A program made the position numbers and the translations under genes. Below the pieces are notes generated by a model. The model had not been told where the DNA came from. It did no database searches and saw nothing but the letters and a program-made list of their open reading frames with translations. A DNA stretch of 64,000 bases from Novosphingobium rosa NBRC 15208 (GTDB lineage Bacteria; Pseudomonadota; Alphaproteobacteria; Sphingomonadales; Sphingomonadaceae), in NCBI RefSeq assembly GCF_001598555.1, contig NZ_BCZE01000036.1:1-64000 (forward strand), in the 5' to 3' direction. This document shows positions 34,148 to 41,999 of this stretch, piece after piece. Within the stretch, counting starts at the first letter, position 1, and the number at the start of each line of letters is the position of its first letter.

Positions 34148-35133
34148 GCACCAGCCAGGGGGCACCACGCGAGCAGAAGGCGGCGGGTAACGACGGGGGG
34201 GGCCTGTCGCGCAAACGCCTTGTTGTCACCGCTGACGATTTCGGCGCCGCCATTGCGGTGAACGAAGCGGTGGAACGCGCCCATGTCGATGGCATCCTTA
34301 CCGCCGCCAGCCTGATGGTGGCCGGTGAGGGCGCCGCCGACGCGGTGGAGCGCGCCAAGCGTCTACCCAATCTCGGCGTGGGGCTTCATGTGGTGCTGGT
34401 CGATGGCCAGCCCATCCTTCCGCCCGAACAGATCCCGGCGCTGGTCGGCCCCGACGGCTGGTTCCAGCCCGATATGGTGAAGACCGCCTTCGCCATCGCC
34501 TGCAACCCCGCCGCGCGGGCGCAAATGCGCGCCGAGGTGAAGGCGCAATTCGCCGCCTTCGCCGCCACCGGGTTGCCGCTCGACCATGTGAATGCCCACA
34601 AGCATTTCCATATGCACCCGATGATCACCTCGGCGATTCTCGATGCCGGGCGCACGATAGGGATCCCCGCCATGCGCGTGCCGGTGGAGCATGGCGCGCA
34701 AGGTTTCGGCCCCGCCGCCATGCGCTGGTGGGCCGGGCTGCTGGGCCGCCGGTTGAAAACGCGGGGCATCATGGTGAACGACCAGGTGATGGGTCTGGCC
34801 CAGACCGGCGCCTTCACGCCCGAGGCCATGGCGGCGGCGCTGGAAACCCTGCCCGATGGCCTGACCGAGCTTTACACCCATCCCGCCACGCAGGATGTCT
34901 GGCCCGGCAGCGCGCCGGGCTATCGCTATCGCGACGAGCTGGCGGCGCTGATCGCCCCGGCCACCATCGCTGCCCTCCGCGACAGCGGGGCGCAGCTTGG
35001 GCCTTTCGCCCGCTTTCAAGATAAAATCTTGCCAATTTTACCGAGCAAGACCTTTGGGAGTCTTGCCCAAGACCCATCGCTCAGCGAAGGAATGCAGATC
35101 GACCACCGCCCTTCGCAGAAAGCCGCCCGATGA
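34144..35133 (+). CDS. hpnK: HpnK, YdjC-type hopanoid deacetylase with a probable CTG start
   Basis: HpnK removes the acetyl group from N-acetylglucosaminyl-hopanoid before HpnJ acts. It is a YdjC/ChbG-type metal-dependent deacetylase: KRLVVTADDFG (metal Asp), HVNAHKHFHMHPMI (metal His) and ELYTHPA. No ATG, GTG or TTG lies in frame upstream of TADDF. The first GTG (34258) would delete the metal-binding Asp pair. The CTG at 34144 overlaps the hpnJ TGA as CTGA and has AAAGGAAG about 6 bases upstream; a CTG at 34204 is a second option. A run of eight G residues (34195-34202) precedes the conserved part, and shifting frame there gives no ATG either. Length is 329 residues from 34144. Confidence 0.85.
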   Translation: MSTSQGAPREQKAAGNDGGGLSRKRLVVTADDFGAAIAVNEAVERAHVDGILTAASLMVAGEGAADAVERAKRLPNLGVGLHVVLVDGQPILPPEQIPALVGPDGWFQPDMVKTAFAIACNPAARAQMRAEVKAQFAAFAATGLPLDHVNAHKHFHMHPMITSAILDAGRTIGIPAMRVPVEHGAQGFGPAAMRWWAGLLGRRLKTRGIMVNDQVMGLAQTGAFTPEAMAAALETLPDGLTELYTHPATQDVWPGSAPGYRYRDELAALIAPATIAALRDSGAQLGPFARFQDKILPILPSKTFGSLAQDPSLSEGMQIDHRPSQKAAR

Positions 35134-36203
35134 TTTTCACCGCCCCGATCGCCGGGCTGGGCCTGGTGCTTGCACCCACTGGAGGTGTTCTGGCACCCAC
35201 TGTGGATGCCCCGGCCCTGACCGTGATCGAGCCCCCGGTGATCACGGCCCCTGCTGCCGATACAACGCCACCAGCAAGCGAGGCGACCTCACCCACCGCT
35301 GACCCCGCCGCAGCACCTCAGCCCGATGCCACCGCGCAAGTCGCCGCTGTCAAGGCCGAGGCCACCAACCCGGCCCCTCTGGGCACCTGCCATGTCTGCG
35401 GCCCGGTCTATGCCGCGCGCGATCCGCTGATCGGCATGAACCGCGTGTTCTACGCTATCAACCAGCCCATCGACCGCTTCATCTTCCGTCCCCCCGCCAT
35501 GGTCTACAAGGCCGTGATCCCCCGCCCCGCGCGCGAAGGCGTGCGCAACGCGCTCTCCAACATCTATTCGCCGGTCACCTTCCTCAACGATGTGGTCCAG
35601 CTGCGCCCCAAACATGCGCTGACCACGCTGGGCCGCTTCGTGATCAACTCCACGCTGGGCATCGGCGGCCTGTTCGACATCGCCAAGCGCAAGCCCTTCC
35701 ACATGCAGGGCCACACCAACAGCTTCAGCAACTCGCTGGCCATGCTGGGTATGACCTCCGGGCCCTATCTCTACCTGCCTTTCATCGGCCCCAGCAGCTT
35801 CCGCGACATGCTTGGCGCGGGCGGCGACACTTTCGCCCAGCCCCTGCTCGTCAACCGCGTCTACAGCCGTCAGGATCGCACGGTGGGGCCAGCCATGCGC
35901 CCGCGCAAGGTGTCCAGCTTCAGCTCCACCCTGTCGCTCTCCACCTTCGGCGTGGTGCTGGCGACATTGAGCGCCCTCGACCGCCGCGCCGAGGCCGATG
36001 CCGAGTTGAAGGCGCTCAAAGCCTCCGCCGTCGATCCCTATGTGGCGCTGCGCGAGGCCTATCTGCAAAATCGCGAGGCCGAGATCGCCGCGCTCAAAGC
36101 CAAGGACGGTCAGGCCGCGCCCGTGGCCGCCTTCGACGATCCTCTGGCCGATCCAGCAGCGCAGCCCGCGCCTGCCCAGCCAGCTCCGGCTCCGGCAAAG
36201 TAA
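35130..36203 (+). CDS. MlaA/VacJ-family outer-membrane lipid transport protein
   Basis: A 357-residue protein with the MlaA core from about residue 90: RDPLIGMNRVFYAINQPIDR, then FIFRPPAMVYKAVIPRPAREGV, NDVVQLRP, RFVINSTLGIGGLFDIA and GPYLYLPFIGPSSFRD. MlaA removes misplaced phospholipid from the outer membrane. Unlike classic MlaA there is no lipobox; instead a hydrophobic start is followed by about 65 Pro/Ala/Thr-rich residues and a CHVC pair before the core. The ATG overlaps the hpnK stop as ATGA, so the gene is translationally tied to hopanoid head-group synthesis. A role in hopanoid movement is inference. Confidence 0.88.
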   Translation: MIFTAPIAGLGLVLAPTGGVLAPTVDAPALTVIEPPVITAPAADTTPPASEATSPTADPAAAPQPDATAQVAAVKAEATNPAPLGTCHVCGPVYAARDPLIGMNRVFYAINQPIDRFIFRPPAMVYKAVIPRPAREGVRNALSNIYSPVTFLNDVVQLRPKHALTTLGRFVINSTLGIGGLFDIAKRKPFHMQGHTNSFSNSLAMLGMTSGPYLYLPFIGPSSFRDMLGAGGDTFAQPLLVNRVYSRQDRTVGPAMRPRKVSSFSSTLSLSTFGVVLATLSALDRRAEADAELKALKASAVDPYVALREAYLQNREAEIAALKAKDGQAAPVAAFDDPLADPAAQPAPAQPAPAPAK

Positions 36204-36219
36204 AAGAGCCTCCGGCGGA

Positions 36220-36239
36220 CAAAGGGCCATCGCCCTTTG
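36220..36239. terminator. Hairpin between convergent mlaA-like and hpnL genes
   Basis: CAAAGGGCCATCGCCCTTTG is a perfect stem with a short loop, 16 bases after the mlaA-like stop. Its centre, GGGCCATCGCCC, is identical to the end hairpins of the intergenic repeats at 12419 and 53300, so it may be a solo end of that family. Confidence 0.6.
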
Positions 36240-36308
36240 CAATCCCTTTATTGTTAGCGCCCCGTACCCTGCATTGCGCTATGAGGTTTTCTGCTACTTC
36301 GCAGCGGG

Positions 36309-37325
36309 TCAGGCCGCTTTGCCCCGCTTGTATTCCAGCCATGGCCAGAACAGCAGGCCCGCGCCAAAGCACACATCGCGCAGGCGCAGCACCAGACTGA
36401 ACGCCAGCGCCGTCGCCGGATCGATGCCCACCGCAAGACCCGCCAGCACCGCGCCCGCCTCCTGCATGCCAAGGCCGCCGGGCACGAAGAACAGGATCAC
36501 GCGGGCAGAGGTCGCCGCGCTCTCGATCGCCAGCGCGTTGAACAGCGGCAGAGGCACGCCCATCACCATGGCCGCCAGCCACACTTGCACGCCCGACAAG
36601 CCCCAGCCCACCACATGCAGCGCAATCGCCAGCGGCAAGCCCATGCGCTGACGCTGCAATTCGCGACGCATCAGATGGACCTCGGCTGCAGCGCGGCGCC
36701 CCATACGCGTCTTGCGCCAGCTTGCGTGATGCGCGCTGCGCCGCCACAGGCGCCATGCCAGCACCAGCGCCACCACCGCGCCCAACACCCACAGCCCTGC
36801 CGAGCCGCCATGCTGTGCCTGCTCCATCGCCAGCCCCTGTTTCGAGCCGCCGCGATGCCACCAGCCCCACAGCACCCAGCCCGCCAGCGCCATATAGGGT
36901 ATCTCGGCGATCACCTCGGCGGCGACATCCAGCACCCGCAGCGCCACGGCCGAGCGCCCCCGCCCGCCCAGCAGCACCACGACGCGCGCGCCGATGGCCT
37001 CGCCAAGGCCGGGAGGAAAGATCAGCAGATTGTGCCCGGCATCGCGGGTCAAACGCGCGATCAGGCTGGAGCGGAAGGGAATGCCCACTTTCAGCGCCTG
37101 CTGCGCGCAGGTGCAGACCAGAATGGCGATGAATTGCACCGGCAGCGTCACCGCCACCGCCCATGGATCGATGCGATGGATGGCGTCGACGAACAGCTCG
37201 CGCAGGCCGGGATTGGCCAGCACCCCCGCCGCCAGCCCGGCCATAATCAGCAAGGGCACCGCCAAAGCGGCCCAGCGTTTGGCGGAGGCTGCGGGCTTGG
37301 CGGTCAGAACAGGGGATTGATCCAT
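36309..37325 (-). CDS. hpnL: HpnL, UPF0104-family membrane protein
   Basis: A 338-residue inner-membrane protein with about seven or eight helices. It has the lysylphosphatidylglycerol-synthase-type membrane domain signature AIESAATSARVILFFVPGGLGMQEAGAVLAG split over residues 265-295, plus HNLLIFPPGLGEAIGARVVVL. HpnL is the hopanoid-cluster member of this family and is proposed to help move or insert hopanoids. It is divergent from hpnN across a region holding an ACCGGT palindromic repeat. Confidence 0.87.
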   Translation of the reverse strand: MDQSPVLTAKPAASAKRWAALAVPLLIMAGLAAGVLANPGLRELFVDAIHRIDPWAVAVTLPVQFIAILVCTCAQQALKVGIPFRSSLIARLTRDAGHNLLIFPPGLGEAIGARVVVLLGGRGRSAVALRVLDVAAEVIAEIPYMALAGWVLWGWWHRGGSKQGLAMEQAQHGGSAGLWVLGAVVALVLAWRLWRRSAHHASWRKTRMGRRAAAEVHLMRRELQRQRMGLPLAIALHVVGWGLSGVQVWLAAMVMGVPLPLFNALAIESAATSARVILFFVPGGLGMQEAGAVLAGLAVGIDPATALAFSLVLRLRDVCFGAGLLFWPWLEYKRGKAA

Positions 37326-37335
37326 GCCGCCCCTC

Positions 37336-37384
37336 TAGAGCGTGATGACAAAAAGTGGGAACCGGTTTTTGTCAGTTCTCACGC
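37336..37384 (-). repeat. Palindromic alphaproteobacterial repeat in the hpnL/hpnN promoter region
   Basis: The second copy of the ACCGGTTCCCAC repeat, here reading TAGAGCGTGATGAC then AAAAAGTGGGAACCGGTTTT, so in opposite orientation to the copy at 31456. The arms are GTGATGACAAAAA and its imperfect complement TTTTTGTCAGTTCTCAC. Confidence 0.75.
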
Positions 37385-37520
37385 GAACACGAAAATTCGC
37401 GGGTGGGGCGGATGGTCAAACAAGTGAATCTACGGTGTGTCCATCCTGGCACACGGCTCCCCGAAACCAGCCCAAGAGGGCATTGCCGCGCGCGCGCTTT
37501 TCCGCCAGAGGACCGACAAG

Positions 37521-40142
37521 ATGAACGAGCCGACCTCTGCCTTTCCCGCGCGCCTGACGGCGATTCTGCTCGCCGCCGCGCGGGCGCCCTGGCGCATGGT
37601 GGCGCTGGCGGCGGTGCTGGTGATGGCCGCCGTGGCCGGCATCCTCCTCACCTTCGACATGACCACCGACACGGGCGAGCTGATCAGCGCGAAAACCCCT
37701 TGGCGGCAGGACGGTCTGGCGGTGGAGGCGGCCTTCCCCCAGCAGAAGGACTCGATCATCGTCGTGATCGACGGCCAGACCCCCGAGCTGGCCGAGGACG
37801 GCGCAAAACGGCTGATGCAGGCGCTGCAAGCCGACAAGACGCATATCGGCACGGTGGAACGCCCCGACGGCGGGCCCTTCTTCGACACCAACGGACTTCT
37901 CTTTGCCGACCCCAATGAGGTGAAGGACGCCACATCCAAGCTGGTCGATGCCCAGCCGCTGCTCGGCGGTCTGGCGGGCGATCCCAGCCTGCATGGTCTG
38001 GCCACCACCATGGACACCATGGCCAGCGGCGCGGCCAATGGCACGCAGGATGCCTCGCGGCTGGCGACGCCGCTGCGCGCTTTGTCGTCCGCCGTGGATG
38101 CCAAGCTGGCGGGCCAGCAAACGTGGTTCTCATGGCAACGTCTGTTCTCCGATGCCAAGGGCCCGCTGGCTCCGCCCACGCGCCGTCTGCTGATGGTCCA
38201 CCCCGTGCTGCGCTTCGGCGATCTGGAGCCGGGCGGCGTGGCGGTCGATGCGATCAAGGCGCAGTCGAAAGTCTTGGGTCTGGATGCGGCGCATGGCCTG
38301 CGCATGGGCATCACCGGCGAGGTGCCGCTGGCCGATGAGGAATTCGCCACCATTCAGGACAACATCGGCGTGATCGGCGCGGCGATGGCGCTGGCGATGC
38401 TGGTCTGCCTTTGGCTGGCCACCCGTAGCGGGCGGATGGTCGCCGCGATCATGGTCACCATCGTGGCTGGCCTCATTATCACGCTGGCGCTGGGGCTGCT
38501 GGCGGTGCATCGGCTCAATGTGATTTCGGTGGCCTTTATCCCGCTGTTTGTGGGGCTTGGCGTCGATTTCGGCATTCAGGTCGCGGTGCGCTTCAATGCC
38601 GAGCGCCATGGCGGGGCCGACCCGATGGGCGCACTCAAGGGCGTAGGCTCGGCCATCGGCGAGCCGCTGATGCTGGCCGCCGCCGCGATCTTCCTGGCGC
38701 TGGGCGCTTTCCTCCCCACCGATTACACCGGCATCGCCGAGCTGGGCGTGATCGCGGGCCTTGGCATGATCGTGGCTTTTGCGCTCAACATCACGCTGCT
38801 GCCCGCGCTGCTGATCCTGATGCGCCCCGCCGTGCCTGCCGCCCGCGTGGGCTGGGCCGGGGCCGCGCCGTTCGACGCATGGCTGCACCGCAGCCGCAAG
38901 GCGATCCTCTGGGCCTTTGTGATCGCCATGATTGGCTCGATCGCGCTGCTCAAATGGGTGGTGTTCGATTTCAACCCGCTGCATCTGCGCGATCCCAATG
39001 CGCCCGCCATGCATGAGCTGGCCGGGCTGATGAAGGATGCGGACCGCACCCCCAACACCATCACCATCCTGGCCCCCAATGCCGATGCCGCCCACACGCT
39101 GGCGGCAAAGCTGGAGAAGCACCCCGAGGTGGCCCATGCCATCACCGTGGACAGCTTCGTGCCCGAGGATCAGGCCGCCAAGCTGCCTTATATCCAGAAC
39201 GCCTCGCTGTTGCTGGATGCGGCGGTCAATCCTTTCGATATGCCCGCCGCGCATAGCGATGAGGAAACCCGCGCCGCTTTAACGCAGGCCGCTGGTTCGC
39301 TGCGCATGCTGGCCGCGAAGGGCGGCGATCTGGGGCAGGCCGCCACGGGTCTGGCGGCCAGCTTCGACCATCTAGCCGCCGCCACGCCCGCCCAGCGCGC
39401 CGCGGTGGAAGCCATGCTGATCCCGCCGCTCACGGTCACGCTCGACACGATCCGCGCCTCGCTGACCGCCAGCGAGGTGACCCGCGCCAGCCTGCCGCCC
39501 GAAATCGCCGCCGATTGGGTGAGCAAGGATGGGCAGGCGCTGATTCAGGTCACCCCCGCCGGCAACAGCACCGACAACAAAGTGCTGGCCCGCTTCACGC
39601 AGGTCGTCCGCGCCGAGGCCCCGCATGCCACCGGCCTGCCCGTGGCCACGCAGGAGGCCGCGCGCACCGTCGCCGGGGCTTTCGTGAAGGCCGGGGTGAT
39701 CGCGCTGGCGCTGGTGAGCCTGCTGCTGTGGCTGGTGCTGCGCTCTGTGCGAGAGGTGGCTTTTACGCTGGCGCCGGTGGTGCTGTCGGGCTTTCTCACG
39801 CTCGGTTCCTGCGTTCTCATTGGTCAGCCCTTGAATTTTGCGAATATCATCGCATTTCCGCTGCTGTTCGGTGTGGGTGTCGCGTTTCACATCTATTTCG
39901 TGATGGCGTGGCGCCGCGGCGTGGGCGATCTGTTGCAGACCAGCCTTGCCCGTGCCGTGGTTTGCAGCGCGCTGGCGACAGGCAGCGCTTTTGGAGCGCT
40001 ATGGTTTTCGCATCACCCCGGCACGGCCAGCATGGGCCTGATCCTGATGATCTCGCTGATCTGGACGCTGGTCTGCGCGCTTGTTTTCGAGCCCGCGCTG
40101 CTGGGCCCCGTGCCTGCGGGCCAGACGAGGCGCGCTGAATGA
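37521..40142 (+). CDS. hpnN: HpnN, RND-family hopanoid transporter
   Basis: HpnN is the MMPL/RND-type inner-membrane protein needed to deliver hopanoids to the outer membrane. The 873-residue product has one N-terminal helix (about 22-45), a first periplasmic loop (45-275), a five-helix block (about 285-460, with VAFIPLFVGLGVDFGIQVAVR), a second periplasmic loop (485-720) and a second helix block (about 725-865, with FPLLFGVGVAFHIYFVMAWR). The repeated G-x-x-x-D-F/F-H pattern in helix 4 of each half is a family trait. The ATG at 37521 has GAGGA about 8 bases upstream. Its stop overlaps the next gene as ATGA. Confidence 0.93.
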   Translation: MNEPTSAFPARLTAILLAAARAPWRMVALAAVLVMAAVAGILLTFDMTTDTGELISAKTPWRQDGLAVEAAFPQQKDSIIVVIDGQTPELAEDGAKRLMQALQADKTHIGTVERPDGGPFFDTNGLLFADPNEVKDATSKLVDAQPLLGGLAGDPSLHGLATTMDTMASGAANGTQDASRLATPLRALSSAVDAKLAGQQTWFSWQRLFSDAKGPLAPPTRRLLMVHPVLRFGDLEPGGVAVDAIKAQSKVLGLDAAHGLRMGITGEVPLADEEFATIQDNIGVIGAAMALAMLVCLWLATRSGRMVAAIMVTIVAGLIITLALGLLAVHRLNVISVAFIPLFVGLGVDFGIQVAVRFNAERHGGADPMGALKGVGSAIGEPLMLAAAAIFLALGAFLPTDYTGIAELGVIAGLGMIVAFALNITLLPALLILMRPAVPAARVGWAGAAPFDAWLHRSRKAILWAFVIAMIGSIALLKWVVFDFNPLHLRDPNAPAMHELAGLMKDADRTPNTITILAPNADAAHTLAAKLEKHPEVAHAITVDSFVPEDQAAKLPYIQNASLLLDAAVNPFDMPAAHSDEETRAALTQAAGSLRMLAAKGGDLGQAATGLAASFDHLAAATPAQRAAVEAMLIPPLTVTLDTIRASLTASEVTRASLPPEIAADWVSKDGQALIQVTPAGNSTDNKVLARFTQVVRAEAPHATGLPVATQEAARTVAGAFVKAGVIALALVSLLLWLVLRSVREVAFTLAPVVLSGFLTLGSCVLIGQPLNFANIIAFPLLFGVGVAFHIYFVMAWRRGVGDLLQTSLARAVVCSALATGSAFGALWFSHHPGTASMGLILMISLIWTLVCALVFEPALLGPVPAGQTRRAE

Positions 40143-40900
40143 GCAAGCTGCTTCTCGCCTCGATCCATGATGTCGGCCCGCGCAGCGAAGGCGCGGTCGA
40201 TCAGCTGTGCGATATTCTGGGCAGTCATCTGGGCGCGCTCAACTTCGCCATGCTGGTGGTGCCCGACCATTGGGGTGAGGCGCCGCTCGCCACCAACAAG
40301 GCGTTTCAGGCCAAGCTGCGCGGTTGGGCCGATCAGGGCGTGGAAATGTTCGTCCACGGCTGGTTCCACAAGGATCTGGCCGAACATACCGGCATGGCCG
40401 CCATCAAGGCCAAGCATATGACCGCCAGCGAGGGCGAGTTCCTCGGCCTGTCGCGCGATGAGGCCGCGCGCCGCATGGGTGATGGCCGCAAGCTGATCGA
40501 GGACATCATCGGCCGCGAAAGCGCCGGTTTTATCGCGCCCGCATGGCTCTATGGCGAAGGCGCTCAGGAAGCGCTGGCCCAAAGCGGCTTCAAGCTGGCC
40601 GAGGACCATATGAAAGTCTGGCGCCCTGACACCGGCGAGATTCTCGCACGCGGCCCCGTGATCACATGGGCCAGCCGCAGCGTCGGGCGGCAGCGTTCCT
40701 CACGATTTTTCGCCTCGCTGGCGCGCAATGCGCTGGGCTTTTTGCCCAAGGCGCGCGTGGCGGTGCATCCCGGCGATGTCACCGTGCCCGCGCTGATCGC
40801 CTCCATTCACGCCACCTATGCCGCCTTCGCGCGCGGGCGGCGCATCGCCCGTTATGCCGATCTTCTGGGGGGCACGCCTGCTGCCCCCAACCGGTCTTGA
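40139..40900 (+). CDS. DUF2334-type polysaccharide-deacetylase-like protein
   Basis: A 253-residue protein with the NodB-like fold elements of DUF2334: LASIHDVGPRSE (metal Asp, first strand), VEMFVHGWFHKDL (metal His pair), GFIAPAWLYGEGAQEAL and VAVHPGDV. Deacetylases of this type act on N-acetyl sugars; the substrate here is not known. The ATG overlaps the hpnN stop by four bases (ATGA), so it is coupled to the hopanoid transporter. It is distinct from HpnK, which is of the YdjC type. A second head-group-modifying deacetylase is an inference from position. Confidence 0.75.
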   Translation: MSKLLLASIHDVGPRSEGAVDQLCDILGSHLGALNFAMLVVPDHWGEAPLATNKAFQAKLRGWADQGVEMFVHGWFHKDLAEHTGMAAIKAKHMTASEGEFLGLSRDEAARRMGDGRKLIEDIIGRESAGFIAPAWLYGEGAQEALAQSGFKLAEDHMKVWRPDTGEILARGPVITWASRSVGRQRSSRFFASLARNALGFLPKARVAVHPGDVTVPALIASIHATYAAFARGRRIARYADLLGGTPAAPNRS

Positions 40901-40911
40901 GCGGTTCAGCC

Positions 40912-40986
40912 ATGGTTATGATTCGCTCTTCTATAGGTTTTTCAATGTCTGACCCTGCCAGCACCCTTTCGGAGGCCTCGGCATGA
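40912..40986 (+). CDS. Possible 24-residue leader peptide
   Basis: ATG at 40912 opens a 24-codon frame (MVMIRSSIGFSMSDPASTLS and then EASA) whose TGA overlaps the ATG of the next gene as ATGA. Its ribosome site is poor. It may be chance, or a coupling leader in the only gap of this gene run. Confidence 0.2.
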   Translation: MVMIRSSIGFSMSDPASTLSEASA

Positions 40987-41999
40987 GCGATCAGGGCATG
41001 CCACCCCACTCTGCTTCGAGCCCGTCGGACAACCGCACCGGCTCCATGGATTCTGACGCAATGGCCACCACCGTGTTTGCTCCCGGCGAACCGATCCCCG
41101 ATCTCCAGCTGGCGCTGCCCAAGCCCCGCAAGAGCACCGCCGCCAAGCTGGGCGAGCTGTTCTCGGCGATGATCTCGATCGCCATGCTGGCCGCCGTGGT
41201 GCTGGAAGTGCGCCATCTGCAATTCCATGACATTTTCCAGCTTATCCCGCGCAAGCCTTTGTTCTGGATGGTCTTCGTCGCCTATTACATGGTCGGTCCG
41301 GCTTCCGAATGGGTGATCTACCGCTATTTGTGGCGCATTCCCGTCTCGGGGCTGGCCGCGCTGCTGCGCAAGCTGGTCTCCAACGAGCTGCTGCTCGGCT
41401 ATCTGGGCGAGGTGCAGTTCTACGCCTGGGCGCGCGGGCGGCTCAACATGGTGGCCGCGCCCTTCGGGGCGATCAAGGATGTGACGATCCTGTCCGCGCT
41501 GACCGGCAACATCGTCACGCTGGTGATGCTGGCGGGCGCCTGGCGGTTGATCTCCTCCGGCGCCTTCGGGATGGAGGGGCGCACGACCTTCCTCTCGCTG
41601 GGCGTGGTGCTGTTCACCTCCTTCATCATCCTGCTGTTCCGCCAGAAGCTCTTCACCCTGCCCCGGCGCCAGCTGTGGATCATCACCGCCATCCATTTCG
41701 CGCGCACGCTCGGCTTTATCGGCCTCTCCGCGCTGCTGTGGCATGTGGTGCTGCCCGAGGTGGGGATCGATCTGTGGCTGGTGCTGGCCACCTTGCGCAT
41801 GCTGGTCTCGCGCCTGCCGCTGGTGCCCAACAAGGATGTGATCTTCGCCGGGCTGGCCGTGTTCATCCTAGGCCGGGATACGCAGGTGCAGAATCTGATG
41901 GCGATGATGGCCATGCTGCTGCCGGTCTCGCATATTGTCGTGGGGACGATCTTTGCTACCCTCGACCTTTTCGCATCCAGAGAAGGAGCCGATGCATGA
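40983..41999 (+). CDS. Multi-pass membrane protein of unknown function in the hopanoid run
   Basis: A 338-residue protein with a soluble, Pro-containing N-terminus (1-55) and about seven hydrophobic segments from residue 58 to 325. Recognisable features are VAYYMVGPASEWVIYRYLWR, LLGYLGEVQFYAWARGRLN and PFGAIKDVTILSALTGN. The overall pattern is loosely like UPF0104/HpnL-type flippase-like proteins, but I cannot assign the family. The ATG has GGAGG 8 bases upstream, and its stop overlaps the following DUF2141 start (ATGA). The coupling puts it in the same unit as hpnN. Confidence 0.7.
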   Translation: MSDQGMPPHSASSPSDNRTGSMDSDAMATTVFAPGEPIPDLQLALPKPRKSTAAKLGELFSAMISIAMLAAVVLEVRHLQFHDIFQLIPRKPLFWMVFVAYYMVGPASEWVIYRYLWRIPVSGLAALLRKLVSNELLLGYLGEVQFYAWARGRLNMVAAPFGAIKDVTILSALTGNIVTLVMLAGAWRLISSGAFGMEGRTTFLSLGVVLFTSFIILLFRQKLFTLPRRQLWIITAIHFARTLGFIGLSALLWHVVLPEVGIDLWLVLATLRMLVSRLPLVPNKDVIFAGLAVFILGRDTQVQNLMAMMAMLLPVSHIVVGTIFATLDLFASREGADA

